Assembly (NCBI RefSeq): GCF_018424685.1
Contig: NZ_QTKX01000002.1
Coordinates: forward strand, 620,001 to 684,000
DNA from: Mesobacillus boroniphilus
GTDB taxonomy: Bacteria; Bacillota; Bacilli; Bacillales; Cytobacillaceae
Direction: 5' to 3'
Length of the DNA stretch: 64,000 nucleotides
The notes beneath the pieces were generated by a model that made no database searches, was not told the DNA's origin, and saw nothing but the letters and a program-made list of their open reading frames with translations. Each line of letters begins with the position of its first letter. Position 1 is the first letter of the stretch. Below, piece by piece: positions 24,613-32,566 of the stretch. The position numbers and the translations under genes are program-made.

Positions 24613-24647
24613 AAAAGACGAAGAAGTAGTGCTCCTTCGTCTTTTGA
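24613..24647 (-). terminator. Terminator after yueD (inside the kinase leader gap)
   Basis: AAAAGACGAAG pairs perfectly with CTTCGTCTTTT. On the minus strand the hairpin lies directly behind the yueD-like stop, upstream of the kinase gene. Confidence 0.8.
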
Positions 24648-24649
24648 AA

Positions 24650-25402
24650 TCATAACAAATCATTCACCTTATAAATCTTCCCATTTTCAAGGTTATCAGC
24701 CAATGCAAGTTTTACAAGTGCTTCAGCAACATTATCAGGGCTGCGAAGACTGCCGCTTTCTTTGTAATTCTTGAAGGTATCCACATCTGCGAATGCATCT
24801 TCGGAGGAAGAACGGATTGTCACCTGCATATCAGTATCCATCAGACCAGGGCTAAAGGCGATGACCTTACTGTTGCTTCCATTGTTCTCAAGCTCAAGTC
24901 CGGCGGTCATCGTGAACATATTGACTGCCGCTTTCGTGCTGCAATAAATGCTCCAGCCCTGAATTGGGCGCTCACCAGCGCCAGAGGTTACATTCGCAAT
25001 GATGACTCTGGTGCCGGTCTCTTTTGCTTTTTGTAAAAATATATTACTGATCAGGATCGGTGCCGTCAGATTGACCTGGACATTGGTCTGGACTAATGAA
25101 GCGTCAAGCTCCCCGGCCACATCAATCGGTTCGATGACTCCTGCATTATTGATGACATAAACGGCTTCTGCATTTTTAAAAACATCCGCTGCAATTGCTG
25201 CGAATACGCTTTGGACCTGGACCTCGGAGCTTAGGTCGCAGCTGTGATGGGTATAGCCGACCCTGGCTTTTTCTGCAGCCTGCTTCAAAAGATTGTTTTC
25301 ATTACGAGACACGGAAATCACATGGATACCTTCGGACAGCATTCGCTGTGCGGCAGATGCCCCGAGTCCCCTCGATGCCCCCGTGATGATTGCGTATTTC
25401 AT
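24650..25402 (-). CDS. yueD: Short-chain dehydrogenase YueD-type
   Basis: The 250-residue short-chain dehydrogenase has the NADP-binding motif YAIITGASRGLGASAA (residues 3-18), NNAGVI (about 89-94) and the catalytic triad Ser in NVTSGAGE with YCSTK (about residue 155). The sequence resembles YueD of B. subtilis, described as a benzil reductase and related to sepiapterin reductase. The physiological substrate is not known. ATG 25402 has AAAGGAG at 8 nt. Confidence 0.8.
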   Translation of the reverse strand: MKYAIITGASRGLGASAAQRMLSEGIHVISVSRNENNLLKQAAEKARVGYTHHSCDLSSEVQVQSVFAAIAADVFKNAEAVYVINNAGVIEPIDVAGELDASLVQTNVQVNLTAPILISNIFLQKAKETGTRVIIANVTSGAGERPIQGWSIYCSTKAAVNMFTMTAGLELENNGSNSKVIAFSPGLMDTDMQVTIRSSSEDAFADVDTFKNYKESGSLRSPDNVAEALVKLALADNLENGKIYKVNDLL

Positions 25403-25457
25403 TTCAGACACTCCTTTATGTAAGGATTTTTAAGGTCAGTTTCTTTTTTTTTCAAAA

Positions 25458-25928
25458 TCAGACTGGAATTGCCCCAGTTCTGACTGATTCAAGATTTTTC
25501 AAAAGCCAGTTTTTATTATCTTCATGTTCAACTTTTTCAGCCGTTTGCAGCGCCAATGAAAGATATTTTTCCTGTTCGGCAGAATTGTCAGCAACATGAT
25601 AGGCACGCGCCAGTGCTTCATAGGCGAACCCAAGGTCAAAATCACCAAGATGGTGCTCTGTGCAAAGTGTTAATGATTTCTTGGCATGCTGGCGAGCAGC
25701 CTCGCTTCTTCCAAGTATCGCATAGACTCTTGAAATCTGCCATTCGCCGCGGGCAAAATTCAGGGGTGTGCCTACTATTCCCCAGTGGTAGCGTGAGGCC
25801 ATCGCCGCATAAAGCATCGTATCATCTTCTGTTTCCGTCCGATCCTGTTTCTCAATCAAATCCCAGGTAAGGTTGAACAAATCAACCGCCATTTGTTTAT
25901 GGGTTGTAAATTCCGTATTCATTTCCAT
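25458..25928 (-). CDS. TPR-like helical hypothetical protein
   Basis: A 156-residue soluble helical protein. It has helix pairs resembling tetratricopeptide repeats: WQISRVYAILGRSEAARQHA (about residues 63-82) and GFAYEALARAYHVADNSAEQ (about 99-118). Such proteins usually bind other proteins, but the partner is unknown. SD AAAGGAG precedes the ATG by 9 nt. It lies 55 bp upstream of yueD on the same strand, so it is probably in one transcript. Confidence 0.7.
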   Translation of the reverse strand: MEMNTEFTTHKQMAVDLFNLTWDLIEKQDRTETEDDTMLYAAMASRYHWGIVGTPLNFARGEWQISRVYAILGRSEAARQHAKKSLTLCTEHHLGDFDLGFAYEALARAYHVADNSAEQEKYLSLALQTAEKVEHEDNKNWLLKNLESVRTGAIPV

Positions 25929-25993
25929 GTTAGCAGACTCCTTTGAAGGTTTTATAAAACATAATTAGACAGTTATTGTGAATTTCCTCTTTT

Positions 25994-26030
25994 TAGGAAA
26001 AAAAAGAGCACGGCTTTCTGCAGCCATGCT
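25994..26030 (-). terminator. Terminator after the tungstate transporter operon
   Basis: On the minus strand AGCATGGCT pairs with AGCCGTGCT (one wobble), followed by eight T. Confidence 0.85.
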
Positions 26031-26040
26031 GGTGGACGAG

Positions 26041-26772
26041 CTAATTGATAAGGCTTTTCCAGTCATTTATAAAGGTGGCAGTGGATGTGTTTGGGGATGA
26101 CAACACTTCTTCTGTGGGACCGGTTTGCTTCAGCTCGCCATCCATCAGTATCGCCAGCGTTCCGGCCAGGTATTTCAGCTCCATAAGGTCGTGGCTGACA
26201 AACACGGTCGTCGTTTTCGTCAGGGCAATGATCGACTTAATGTCCTTTAATAGCTGCACCTTGGTAGGGAAGTCAAGGGCAGAGAAGGGTTCGTCGAGGA
26301 ACAGTACTTCTGGCTCCAGCACCATTGCTCGTGCCAGGTTGACACGCTGGGCCTCACCGCCTGACAGATGTGCTGCTTGCTTTTTGGCAAGATGGCTGAT
26401 CTGGAATTTATCAAGCCAGTAGGCGACCTTATTTTTCACATCCTGGCGGGGAAGATTCCTTAGTTTCAGTCCAATCGCGATGTTCTGGAAAACGGTCGTA
26501 TCAAGAAGCAGCGGCTGCTGCATCGCGACAGCGAACTTTCTCCGTATCTCCAGCGTAAGGTCAACAGTAATATCCTGTCCCTTTAAAAAAATTGAACCCT
26601 GGGCAGGTCTTTCTAGCAACGATAATGCTTTGATGAACGTACTTTTTCCTGCGCCATTCGGACCCATGACCCCAAGGACTTCCCCCTCTTGAATCTCAAA
26701 ATGGGGGATGGAAAGCAATTTCTTTTTACCTGCTGTCACTTCTAATTCTTTAACAGTAATCAGTGGGATCAT
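26041..26772 (-). CDS. tupC: Tungstate-type ABC transporter, ATP-binding protein (TupC)
   Basis: The 243-residue ATPase has Walker A GPNGAGKST (about residues 36-44), signature LSGGEAQRVNLARAM (about 137), Walker B VLFLDEPFSALD and the switch His in VFVSHDLME. It pairs with the permease and binding protein encoded just upstream, and its start overlaps the permease stop by 4 bp. TupABC systems import tungstate with high affinity, and the related WtpABC and ModABC carry tungstate or molybdate. The oxyanion is inferred from the binding protein and from the AOR gene in the window. Confidence 0.85.
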   Translation of the reverse strand: MIPLITVKELEVTAGKKKLLSIPHFEIQEGEVLGVMGPNGAGKSTFIKALSLLERPAQGSIFLKGQDITVDLTLEIRRKFAVAMQQPLLLDTTVFQNIAIGLKLRNLPRQDVKNKVAYWLDKFQISHLAKKQAAHLSGGEAQRVNLARAMVLEPEVLFLDEPFSALDFPTKVQLLKDIKSIIALTKTTTVFVSHDLMELKYLAGTLAILMDGELKQTGPTEEVLSSPNTSTATFINDWKSLIN

Positions 26773-27467
26773 AGGCTTCGCTTCCTTTGCTGTAAATAAG
26801 TCAAGCTGAATGTAATGATGAATGCCAGCGTCATCAGGATGAATGAAAGTGCCAGGGCAATGTCGAAGTTTCCTTTGGATACTTCCATGACAATAGAGGT
26901 CGTAAGGATTCGCGTCTCGCCGCTGATATTGCCGCCGACCATCATGGCCGCGCCAACCTCGGCAATGACCCGGCCAAACCCGGCAATAATCGCCGCAAGG
27001 ATGGCAAGCTTGACTTCCTGCATTAAAATCCAGTACATCTGGAGCTTAGTTGCTCCGAGTGCTTTAATCTGAAGGATCAATTTAGGGTTGATTTGCTGGA
27101 ATGCTGTGCTTGTCAATGCTGTCACAATTGGCAATGAAACCAAAATCTGCGCAAGGATAATCGCTGTTGGCGTATAAAGCCAGGACAACTCGCCAAGCGG
27201 ACCTGACCGCCACAGGAAAAGGGTAATCCACAGGCCAGCGACGACAGGAGGGAGGCCCATGCCGATATTGATGATGGCAAGGATGAACCGCCTCCCTGGA
27301 AAACGGGCAAGACCCAGAAACATCCCTGCTGGAATGCCAATGAATGTGCTGATCAGCACGGCCGTAATCGACACCCTCAATGTCAGCAAGGTGATCTCCA
27401 GGATCTCGGGGTCACCTGACAAGATCATCTCTATTGCTTTTTTTAAACCTTCTAGTAAAAGTTCCAT
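26769..27467 (-). CDS. tupB: Tungstate-type ABC transporter, permease (TupB)
   Basis: The 232-residue membrane protein has five to six hydrophobic segments and the cytoplasmic coupling loop pattern EVKLAILAAIIAGFGRVIAEVG (shortened core AAIIAGFGRVIAEVGAAMM, about residues 162-180), typical of TupB/ModB-like permeases. The start is ambiguous: an ATG at 27467 has a distant AGGAAAG, and a TTG two codons earlier has closer spacing. It sits between the binding-protein gene and the ATPase gene. Confidence 0.85.
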   Translation of the reverse strand: MELLLEGLKKAIEMILSGDPEILEITLLTLRVSITAVLISTFIGIPAGMFLGLARFPGRRFILAIINIGMGLPPVVAGLWITLFLWRSGPLGELSWLYTPTAIILAQILVSLPIVTALTSTAFQQINPKLILQIKALGATKLQMYWILMQEVKLAILAAIIAGFGRVIAEVGAAMMVGGNISGETRILTTSIVMEVSKGNFDIALALSFILMTLAFIITFSLTYLQQRKRSL

Positions 27468-27518
27468 GGGCAATCAGGCTTTCCTTCTAAATTTTCTGCA
27501 TAGTGAAATTATACATTA

Positions 27519-28367
27519 TCATTCAAACAGGAAGAATAGAGGCTGGCCGTATTCTTCCACACCAAAGTCCTTGATGATCTTCTTTGTTTCTTCGGAAACC
27601 ATAAATTCTACGAATGCCTTAGCGCCTTCAGCATTCACTTTTTCATGCCTTTCATTATTGACCTGCATGACATGATAAATATTCAGCAGGCTCTCGTCGC
27701 CTTCTACTAAAATTTCAGTGTCAGGCATGTTTTTCTTCTGAGCCAGGAATGTCGCGCGGTCTGTTAAAGTGTAGCCTCTTTTCTCTGAAGCAATCTGGAG
27801 TGTCGCACCCATGCCTTGTCCGGTTTCGATGTATGATTCACCAAGGCTTTTCTGGTCAAGTGATGAGTCCTTCCAAAGCTGAAGCTCCTTTTTATGTGTA
27901 CCTGAATCATCACCACGAGATACAAATGAAGCTTTTGATTCGATGATCTTCGTCAATGCCTCAGGAACAGATAAACCTTTCATTTTAGCCGGGTCTTCAG
28001 CAGGGCCGACCAGGATGAAATCATTGTACATGACCTTCTGGCGGTTGATGGCATCGCCGCTATTAACAAGTTCCTCTTCTGCAGCTGGAGCGTGGACAAG
28101 CAGGACATCCGCTTCGCCGCGCGTTCCCATTTCAAGTGCCTGGCCAGTGCCAACAGCAATGATTTTAAGGTTATAATTGTGCTTCTCCTCAAATTCCGGA
28201 CCCAGGACATCAAGCAGCCCGCTGTCCTGAGTGCTGGTAGTGGTCGCAAGAATCAGATCCGTTTTTTTCTCTTTTGCAGAAGTTTCCTTTGGCGATGAAT
28301 CCGAACAACCAGAAACAAGTGCTAACATAAGTACAAATAAGATAGAAAAAAATTTTTTCAGTTTCAT
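27519..28367 (-). CDS. tupA: Tungstate-binding lipoprotein (TupA)
   Basis: The 282-residue protein has a lipoprotein signal (FVLMLALVSGC, lipid Cys near residue 21). The mature part shows the TupA signature LILATTTSTQDSGLLD (about residues 38-53), whose Thr/Ser residues bind the oxyanion, then VGTGQALEMGTRGEADVLLV and SFVSRGDDSGTHKKE. This TTTSTQDSGL form is characteristic of tungstate-specific TupA. ATG 28367 has CGGAGG at 8 nt. It starts 4 nt after the regulator's stop, so the four genes form an operon. Confidence 0.9.
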   Translation of the reverse strand: MKLKKFFSILFVLMLALVSGCSDSSPKETSAKEKKTDLILATTTSTQDSGLLDVLGPEFEEKHNYNLKIIAVGTGQALEMGTRGEADVLLVHAPAAEEELVNSGDAINRQKVMYNDFILVGPAEDPAKMKGLSVPEALTKIIESKASFVSRGDDSGTHKKELQLWKDSSLDQKSLGESYIETGQGMGATLQIASEKRGYTLTDRATFLAQKKNMPDTEILVEGDESLLNIYHVMQVNNERHEKVNAEGAKAFVEFMVSEETKKIIKDFGVEEYGQPLFFLFE

Positions 28368-28371
28368 TGTT

Positions 28372-29280
28372 TTATGCCTCCGAGTTACCATAAATGATTT
28401 TTCCGAAATCCTCTGCATTATAGCCATCCAGTTCTGCGATGCTTTCTTTGAAATTGGTGAGCTGGATCAGGTCGATTAAATGCTTTAGTGCCCCTTTATT
28501 TTCGGGAGTCCAGCGGAACACGATGTCGAACTGTTCCCTGGTGGCTGGGATGAAATCCAATCCAAGCTGGCTAGCTGCGCATTTGATCCCAAAAGCGGCA
28601 TCGGCTGTACCTCTGCTTATATGTGCCGCAGCGCCCAGGTGAGTCCATTCCTCATTTTCATATCCTTTTACAGCTGATGGCTCAATTTTTTCGTTTGCAA
28701 GGAAGGAATCAAGCAGGAAGCGGGTTCCAGCTCCTTTTTGCCGATTGATAATTTTGACATCATTCCTTGCCAGGTCTTTGACTCCGCTGATGTTCTTTGG
28801 GTTTCCTTTTGCGACAATCAAGCCCTGTTCCCGGGAAGCAAGCCTCATCACTGTAATTGGCTCGTGGACGAACAATTGACGGATGAAAGGAAGGTTGTAT
28901 TGCTGTGATGCCGGATCCAGCAAATGAACAGCAGCTATGTCAGCACTCCCACGATAAAGCATCATCAACCCTTCAAGACTGCCGATGTAAGAGGGAGTAA
29001 TGGAAAGACCAGTACTCTCTGAAGCTATGTACTTAACAAGCTGCTCAACAAGGAAATCATGGCTGCCCGCCAGCTGCAGGGTATGCAGGTCCTTTGATTC
29101 TTTAGTTCTCGCTGAAGTTGCGGACATACTGGCTTTATATCTTTCAAACTCACTTTCTTCTATTCGCATTTTATTGCCCACTTTAAAGGCAGACAGGTCA
29201 CCACGCTTAATCAATTCATAGACGGTATGCTTAGAAATTTTCAGCATCGAAGCAATTTCATCAGGAGTATAGATTTGCAA
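28372..29280 (-). CDS. Oxyanion-responsive regulator: excisionase-type HTH fused to a periplasmic-binding-protein-like domain
   Basis: The 302-residue protein begins with an HTH_17 motif (YTPDEIASMLKISKHTVYEL, residues 4-23, then IKRGDLSAFKVGNKMRI). A PBP-like domain follows (about residues 70-290; THLGAAAHISRGTADAAFGI and RQKGAGTRFLLDSF). This architecture is known from molybdate/tungstate regulators in which the effector domain senses the imported oxyanion. It is the first gene of the tup operon, so autoregulation by tungstate is the natural inference. Candidate operators lie directly upstream. Confidence 0.85.
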   Translation of the reverse strand: MQIYTPDEIASMLKISKHTVYELIKRGDLSAFKVGNKMRIEESEFERYKASMSATSARTKESKDLHTLQLAGSHDFLVEQLVKYIASESTGLSITPSYIGSLEGLMMLYRGSADIAAVHLLDPASQQYNLPFIRQLFVHEPITVMRLASREQGLIVAKGNPKNISGVKDLARNDVKIINRQKGAGTRFLLDSFLANEKIEPSAVKGYENEEWTHLGAAAHISRGTADAAFGIKCAASQLGLDFIPATREQFDIVFRWTPENKGALKHLIDLIQLTNFKESIAELDGYNAEDFGKIIYGNSEA

Positions 29281-29300
29281 ATGTATTCCCTCCTTTTCTT

Positions 29301-29328
29301 ACTAATCTAAATATAATAAAATATTAGT
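29301..29328. promoter_or_regulatory. Dyad element in the tup operon leader
   Basis: ACTAAT and ATTAGT flank 16 AT-rich bases, 20 bp before the regulator's start codon. It is a candidate operator. Confidence 0.35.
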
Positions 29329-29343
29329 TGGAAAGGTATAGTT

Positions 29344-29373
29344 TTTTGTTAAGTTTTGTTAAGTTTTGTTTGG
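29344..29373. promoter_or_regulatory. Three 10-bp direct repeats upstream of the tup operon
   Basis: TTTTGTTAAG, TTTTGTTAAG and TTTTGTTTGG lie in tandem (29344-29353, 29354-29363, 29364-29373), one helical turn apart. On the minus strand they overlap a possible TTAACA -35 element. They are a plausible operator for the HTH regulator. Confidence 0.4.
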
Positions 29374-29548
29374 TTTTATCATGATGTTATCGAAAAATGT
29401 TCACAATTAAGGTAAATGATTACCAAAAATAGTCCGTTTTTTCCAAATACAACCTTCACAAAATACTCAGGGCAGTATTGTGTATTTCTTATAGATACCA
29501 TGGTAAACTAAGCGTTAGACAGAATTGATGTAGAAAGGAAAAGGGAGA

Positions 29549-29824
29549 ATGCAGATTTCAGATAAAGCACGCGACATCTTAAAAGAAATCCTCGGTGAGC
29601 GCAACGCAGCAGGTATCCGCGTCTACTTCGGCGGCTTTGGCTGAGGAGGCCCGCAGATTGGCCTGGCTCTGGAGGAGCCGGAAGAAGATGATCATGTAAC
29701 AGTAATCAATGAAATCCAAGTCGCAATCGAATCCAATATCGTCGACTATACTCAAGGTATGGCACTTGAATATGACGAGTATCGTGAAGGTCTGGTCCTG
29801 ATGGGCGGAGACGGCGGCTGCTGA
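29549..29824 (+). CDS. HesB/IscA-like probable selenoprotein with in-frame TGA (Sec)
   Basis: A 92-codon gene with a good SD (AAAGGGAGA) reads MQISDKARDILKEILG..., then VYFGGFG, an in-frame TGA (29642-29644), then GGPQIGLALEEPEED... and ends LVLMGGDGGC before TGA TAA. In HesB/IscA-like relatives the same position is Cys or selenocysteine (GFG-C/U-GGP). The downstream half keeps the family pattern, and a perfect terminator follows. A 7-bp hairpin with loop TGGAG (29663-29681) starts 18 nt after the TGA, a position suiting a bacterial SECIS element. Standard gene callers would split or miss it. It may bind Fe-S or act in redox chemistry. Confidence 0.8.
29663..29681 (+). promoter_or_regulatory. 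Candidate bacterial SECIS hairpin
   Basis: CTGGCTC (29663-29669) pairs with GAGCCGG (29675-29681) around the loop TGGAG. The second loop base is G, and the loop lies about 25 nt after the TGA, as expected for SelB recognition. An alternative hairpin, AGGCC with GGCCT (29647-29664), lies closer to the TGA. Confidence 0.5.
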
Positions 29825-29832
29825 TAAAATAG

Positions 29833-29870
29833 AAAATGCACACCATTTTTGTGAATGGTGTGCATTTTTT
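29833..29870 (+). terminator. Terminator after the HesB-like gene
   Basis: AAAATGCACACCATT pairs perfectly with AATGGTGTGCATTTT (15 bp), followed by T. Confidence 0.9.
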
Positions 29871-29910
29871 ATACTGATGGACAATTGGAAAAAAACGCGC
29901 GAAATTTCCA

Positions 29911-30152
29911 GTTTGCCAATAAATCTGGATTATCGCCAATAAAATTGTGAAAATCGCCAAAAAAATGAAAATATCGCCAATAAAATTGTGAACTCCGCCA
30001 ATAAAATTGTGAACTCCGCCAATAAAATGAAATTATCGCCAATAAAGTTGTAAAGCATCGCAAATTAAACTTATAAAGCTGTGAACTACCGCCATAAAAA
30101 CAGCTTTTCATCATTATAATTTGTAAACATCGCCAATAAAATGAGATTTTCT
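29911..30152. repeat. Intergenic array D, 20-22-bp period, about ten units
   Basis: The core CGCCAATAAAAT (variants included) recurs with the GCC at 29915, 29935, 29956, 29976, 29997, 30018, 30038, 30060 (degenerate GCA), 30091 and 30132. Steps are 20-22 bp, with one irregular 31-bp step and one 41-bp step near the end. The rest of each unit is AT-rich (TTGTGAA is common). It fills the gap between the selenoprotein terminator and the uppP stop and has no coding frame. Confidence 0.88.
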
Positions 30153-30165
30153 CCATTAACCAGAT

Positions 30166-30948
30166 TTAAAACTGCCCGGTGAACTGAAAATACAAGACAA
30201 CAAGCCCCATTAACCACACATAAATAGCAAAAGGCTTCAAAGAATGATTTTTCAAATAGCCGATCATCCATTTTACAGCGATATAACCGAAAATCGCAGC
30301 TGAAATGATGCCGATTAACAATGCCTGAATCGAAATTGTCTCACTTCCGCCGCTGAAAAGGTCTTTTCCTTGCAGGACGATTGCTCCAAGAATGGCTGGT
30401 GTCGACAGCAGGAAGGAGAAGTATGCCGCAGTCTCACGGTCTAGCTTACGCCAAAGCGCTGCGACAATCGTCAAACCCGAACGGGAAATCGCCGGAAAAA
30501 TGGCCGCCGCCTGGAAGCTGCCAATCACCAGCGCATCAGTATAGCTGATATCATCCATCTTTTTGCGGCCATTTTTGATCGAGTCGGCGAACCACATTAA
30601 TGTCCCGGTAATCAGGAACTCCCAGCCAATCGTCATACCCGTCTTGGATATCTCATCAAAATAATCCTCAAACAGCAATCCGACAACAACAGCCGGCAGC
30701 GTACCGACAACAAGGAGGAAGGTCAACTTTCCAAACGGATTTTTCAAAATCTTGATGAATTCATATCTATAAAACACAAAAACCGCCAGCAGCGTACCTA
30801 GGTGAAGCATTGTGTCGAGCAGCAGCCCGGCCTCCTCAAGACCGAACAAATTTCTGCCCAGATAAAGGTGTCCAGTACTGCTGATCGGCAAAAACTCAGT
30901 CAGCCCCTGGATAATCCCAAGAAGGAAAGCTTCAATTTTTGATAGCAT
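30166..30948 (-). CDS. uppP: Undecaprenyl-diphosphatase UppP (BacA)
   Basis: UppP dephosphorylates undecaprenyl pyrophosphate at the membrane to recycle the lipid carrier for peptidoglycan synthesis, and overproduction gives bacitracin resistance. The 260-residue protein has about eight membrane segments and the BacA motifs LGIIQGLTEFLPISSTGHLYL (shortened core QGLTEFLPISSTGHL, residues 14-28) and AAIFPAISRSGLTI (about 165-178, with the catalytic-type Ser/Arg). ATG 30948 has GTGGGG at 7 nt. A TTG seven codons earlier is less likely. Confidence 0.95.
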   Translation of the reverse strand: MLSKIEAFLLGIIQGLTEFLPISSTGHLYLGRNLFGLEEAGLLLDTMLHLGTLLAVFVFYRYEFIKILKNPFGKLTFLLVVGTLPAVVVGLLFEDYFDEISKTGMTIGWEFLITGTLMWFADSIKNGRKKMDDISYTDALVIGSFQAAAIFPAISRSGLTIVAALWRKLDRETAAYFSFLLSTPAILGAIVLQGKDLFSGGSETISIQALLIGIISAAIFGYIAVKWMIGYLKNHSLKPFAIYVWLMGLVVLYFQFTGQF

Positions 30949-31390
30949 ATAGAATCCCCACTTTTTCAAAGACTTTGTCCCTTACAAAGCTATGAAACAT
31001 GTCCCATCAGTATGCACGAATATTTACAGCGGACACCCTGACGGTCACAAATCCTCGGTAAAAGAAAAAAACTGTCCGTCATCAGGCCAATAGTGACGAA
31101 CAGAGATAAGTCATTCTATTGCTTACCAACTACCACTAGAAGGGTAAAGCAAATAATTTAGCCCAACAATCAAAAAGGAAGCCTGATCCATTTACCTGCG
31201 CCCAATTGCCTGAATTAAAATATTTAGATATGTAATAATAACCATTTCATAGTCAGAAGTTGTGATTTATTGTCGAAAAAAATATAATGAAGTATTGAAC
31301 AGTTCTTCATTTAAGGTTCGATTCTAAGCCTTATAAAAAACTTCCTTAGTTCTCAGTTGGAAACTGCCTTCATTTAAAAGGGGAATAAAA
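30949..31390. other. 442-bp intergenic region between divergent uppP and rodA
   Basis: It holds both promoters' territory and one unexplained minus-strand terminator-like hairpin (31072-31103). A possible 22-codon minus-strand frame (MDQASFLIVGLNYLLYPSSG..., near 31120-31190) lies just upstream of that hairpin with a weak SD (CGCAGG). Nothing else was recognised. Confidence 0.4.
31060..31103 (-). terminator. Terminator-like hairpin without an obvious upstream gene
   Basis: On the minus strand CTGTTCGTCA pairs with TGACGGACAG (one mismatch), followed by TTTTTTTCTTTT. It lies 110 bp upstream of uppP, so it may end a small RNA or short peptide gene or act as an uppP attenuator. Confidence 0.55.
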
Positions 31391-32566
31391 ATGACTTCGA
31401 ATCCAAAAACGAATTCCCGGCTCGACTACGGGCTGGTTACGATATTGATCTTATTATTTCTTTCAAGCTGTGTTGCGATTTACAGTGCACAGACGACGGG
31501 GCAGTATGGCTCTGAAAACTTTTTGATTAAGCAAATCATCTGGTACACCATCGGTGCTGGCATCATTACCGCGGTCATCACCCTTGACTCGGACCAGCTG
31601 CAAAAGTTGAGCTGGTACGCGTATGGCTTTGGATTGGTCCTGCTGGCAGGGCTTATCGTAGCGCCGTCAACCATCGCTCCTGTCATCAATGGTGCGAAAA
31701 GCTGGTACAGGGTACCGGCAATGGGGACACTCCAGCCATCGGAATTAGTGAAGGTCTTCATCATCCTGGCGCTGGCAAGGGTCATTGTTGAACACCATCA
31801 GAAATACCGCTTGAAAACGATTCAAACAGACTTCTGGCTTTTGCTTAAAATCGGTATTGTAACGATGGTGCCGCTCCTACTCGTCATGCAGCAGCCTGAC
31901 CTTGGTACTTCGCTTGTTTATATTGCGATCATGCTTGGAATGATTTTCATTTCCGGCATCACCTGGAAGCTGCTTGTGCCTATTTTTGGGACAGGCCTCA
32001 CCCTGATCTCCATCATTTTTTATTTTGTGATCTGGAGGCCTGAAATCCTTGAGAAATATCTTGGTGTGAAAGAATACCAATTCGGCCGGATCTATTCCTG
32101 GCTTGATCCTTATAACTACCAGAGCACTACCGGTTTCCAGCTTACGAGGTCACTGCTGGCAATCGGCTCAGGTGAAACAGTGGGGAAGGGCTACGGTACA
32201 AGGGAAGTATATCTGCCTGAAAGTCACACTGACTTTATTTTTAGTATCATTGGCGAGGAATTCGGCTTTGTCGGAGCAAGTATCATCGTAAGCTTATTTT
32301 TCCTGCTGATCTATCAAATCACAAAAATCGGCATGGAAACGAAAAACGATTTTTACACCTATATTTGTGTAGGTGTCATCAGCATGATTACCTTCCACGT
32401 CTTCCAGAATATCGGTATGACGATCGGACTGCTGCCAATCACGGGTATTCCGCTGCCGTTCATCAGCTATGGCGGAAGCTCGCTGATGGGAAATATGCTT
32501 GCGGTAAGCTTGATTTTCTCAATACGGTACCATTATAAAAAATATATGTTCTCAACAACTTCATGA
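31391..32566 (+). CDS. rodA: SEDS-family peptidoglycan polymerase RodA-type
   Basis: SEDS proteins polymerise glycan strands together with a class B penicillin-binding protein, and RodA acts in sidewall elongation. The 391-residue protein has about ten membrane segments. It shows QPSELVKVFIILALARVIV (about residues 117-135), the conserved QQPDLGTSLVYIAI (about 166), YLPESHTDFIFSIIGEEFGF (about 275) and PLPFISYGGSSLM near the C-terminus. Length and sequence fit RodA better than FtsW or SpoVE. SD AAAGGGG precedes the ATG. Confidence 0.88.
   Translation: MTSNPKTNSRLDYGLVTILILLFLSSCVAIYSAQTTGQYGSENFLIKQIIWYTIGAGIITAVITLDSDQLQKLSWYAYGFGLVLLAGLIVAPSTIAPVINGAKSWYRVPAMGTLQPSELVKVFIILALARVIVEHHQKYRLKTIQTDFWLLLKIGIVTMVPLLLVMQQPDLGTSLVYIAIMLGMIFISGITWKLLVPIFGTGLTLISIIFYFVIWRPEILEKYLGVKEYQFGRIYSWLDPYNYQSTTGFQLTRSLLAIGSGETVGKGYGTREVYLPESHTDFIFSIIGEEFGFVGASIIVSLFFLLIYQITKIGMETKNDFYTYICVGVISMITFHVFQNIGMTIGLLPITGIPLPFISYGGSSLMGNMLAVSLIFSIRYHYKKYMFSTTS

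Noticed and set aside
29642..29644. Nonsense mutation or sequencing error in the HesB-like gene
   Set aside because: Possible, but the stop falls exactly at the known Cys/Sec position, and the frame on both sides is intact with SD and terminator.
29911..30152. CRISPR-like short repeats
   Set aside because: Units are 20-22 bp with degenerate filler, far shorter than repeat plus spacer, and no cas genes are present.
30949..31390. Known riboswitch in the uppP/rodA gap
   Set aside because: No conserved core of the riboswitch classes I can recognise is present; only a terminator-like hairpin is visible.
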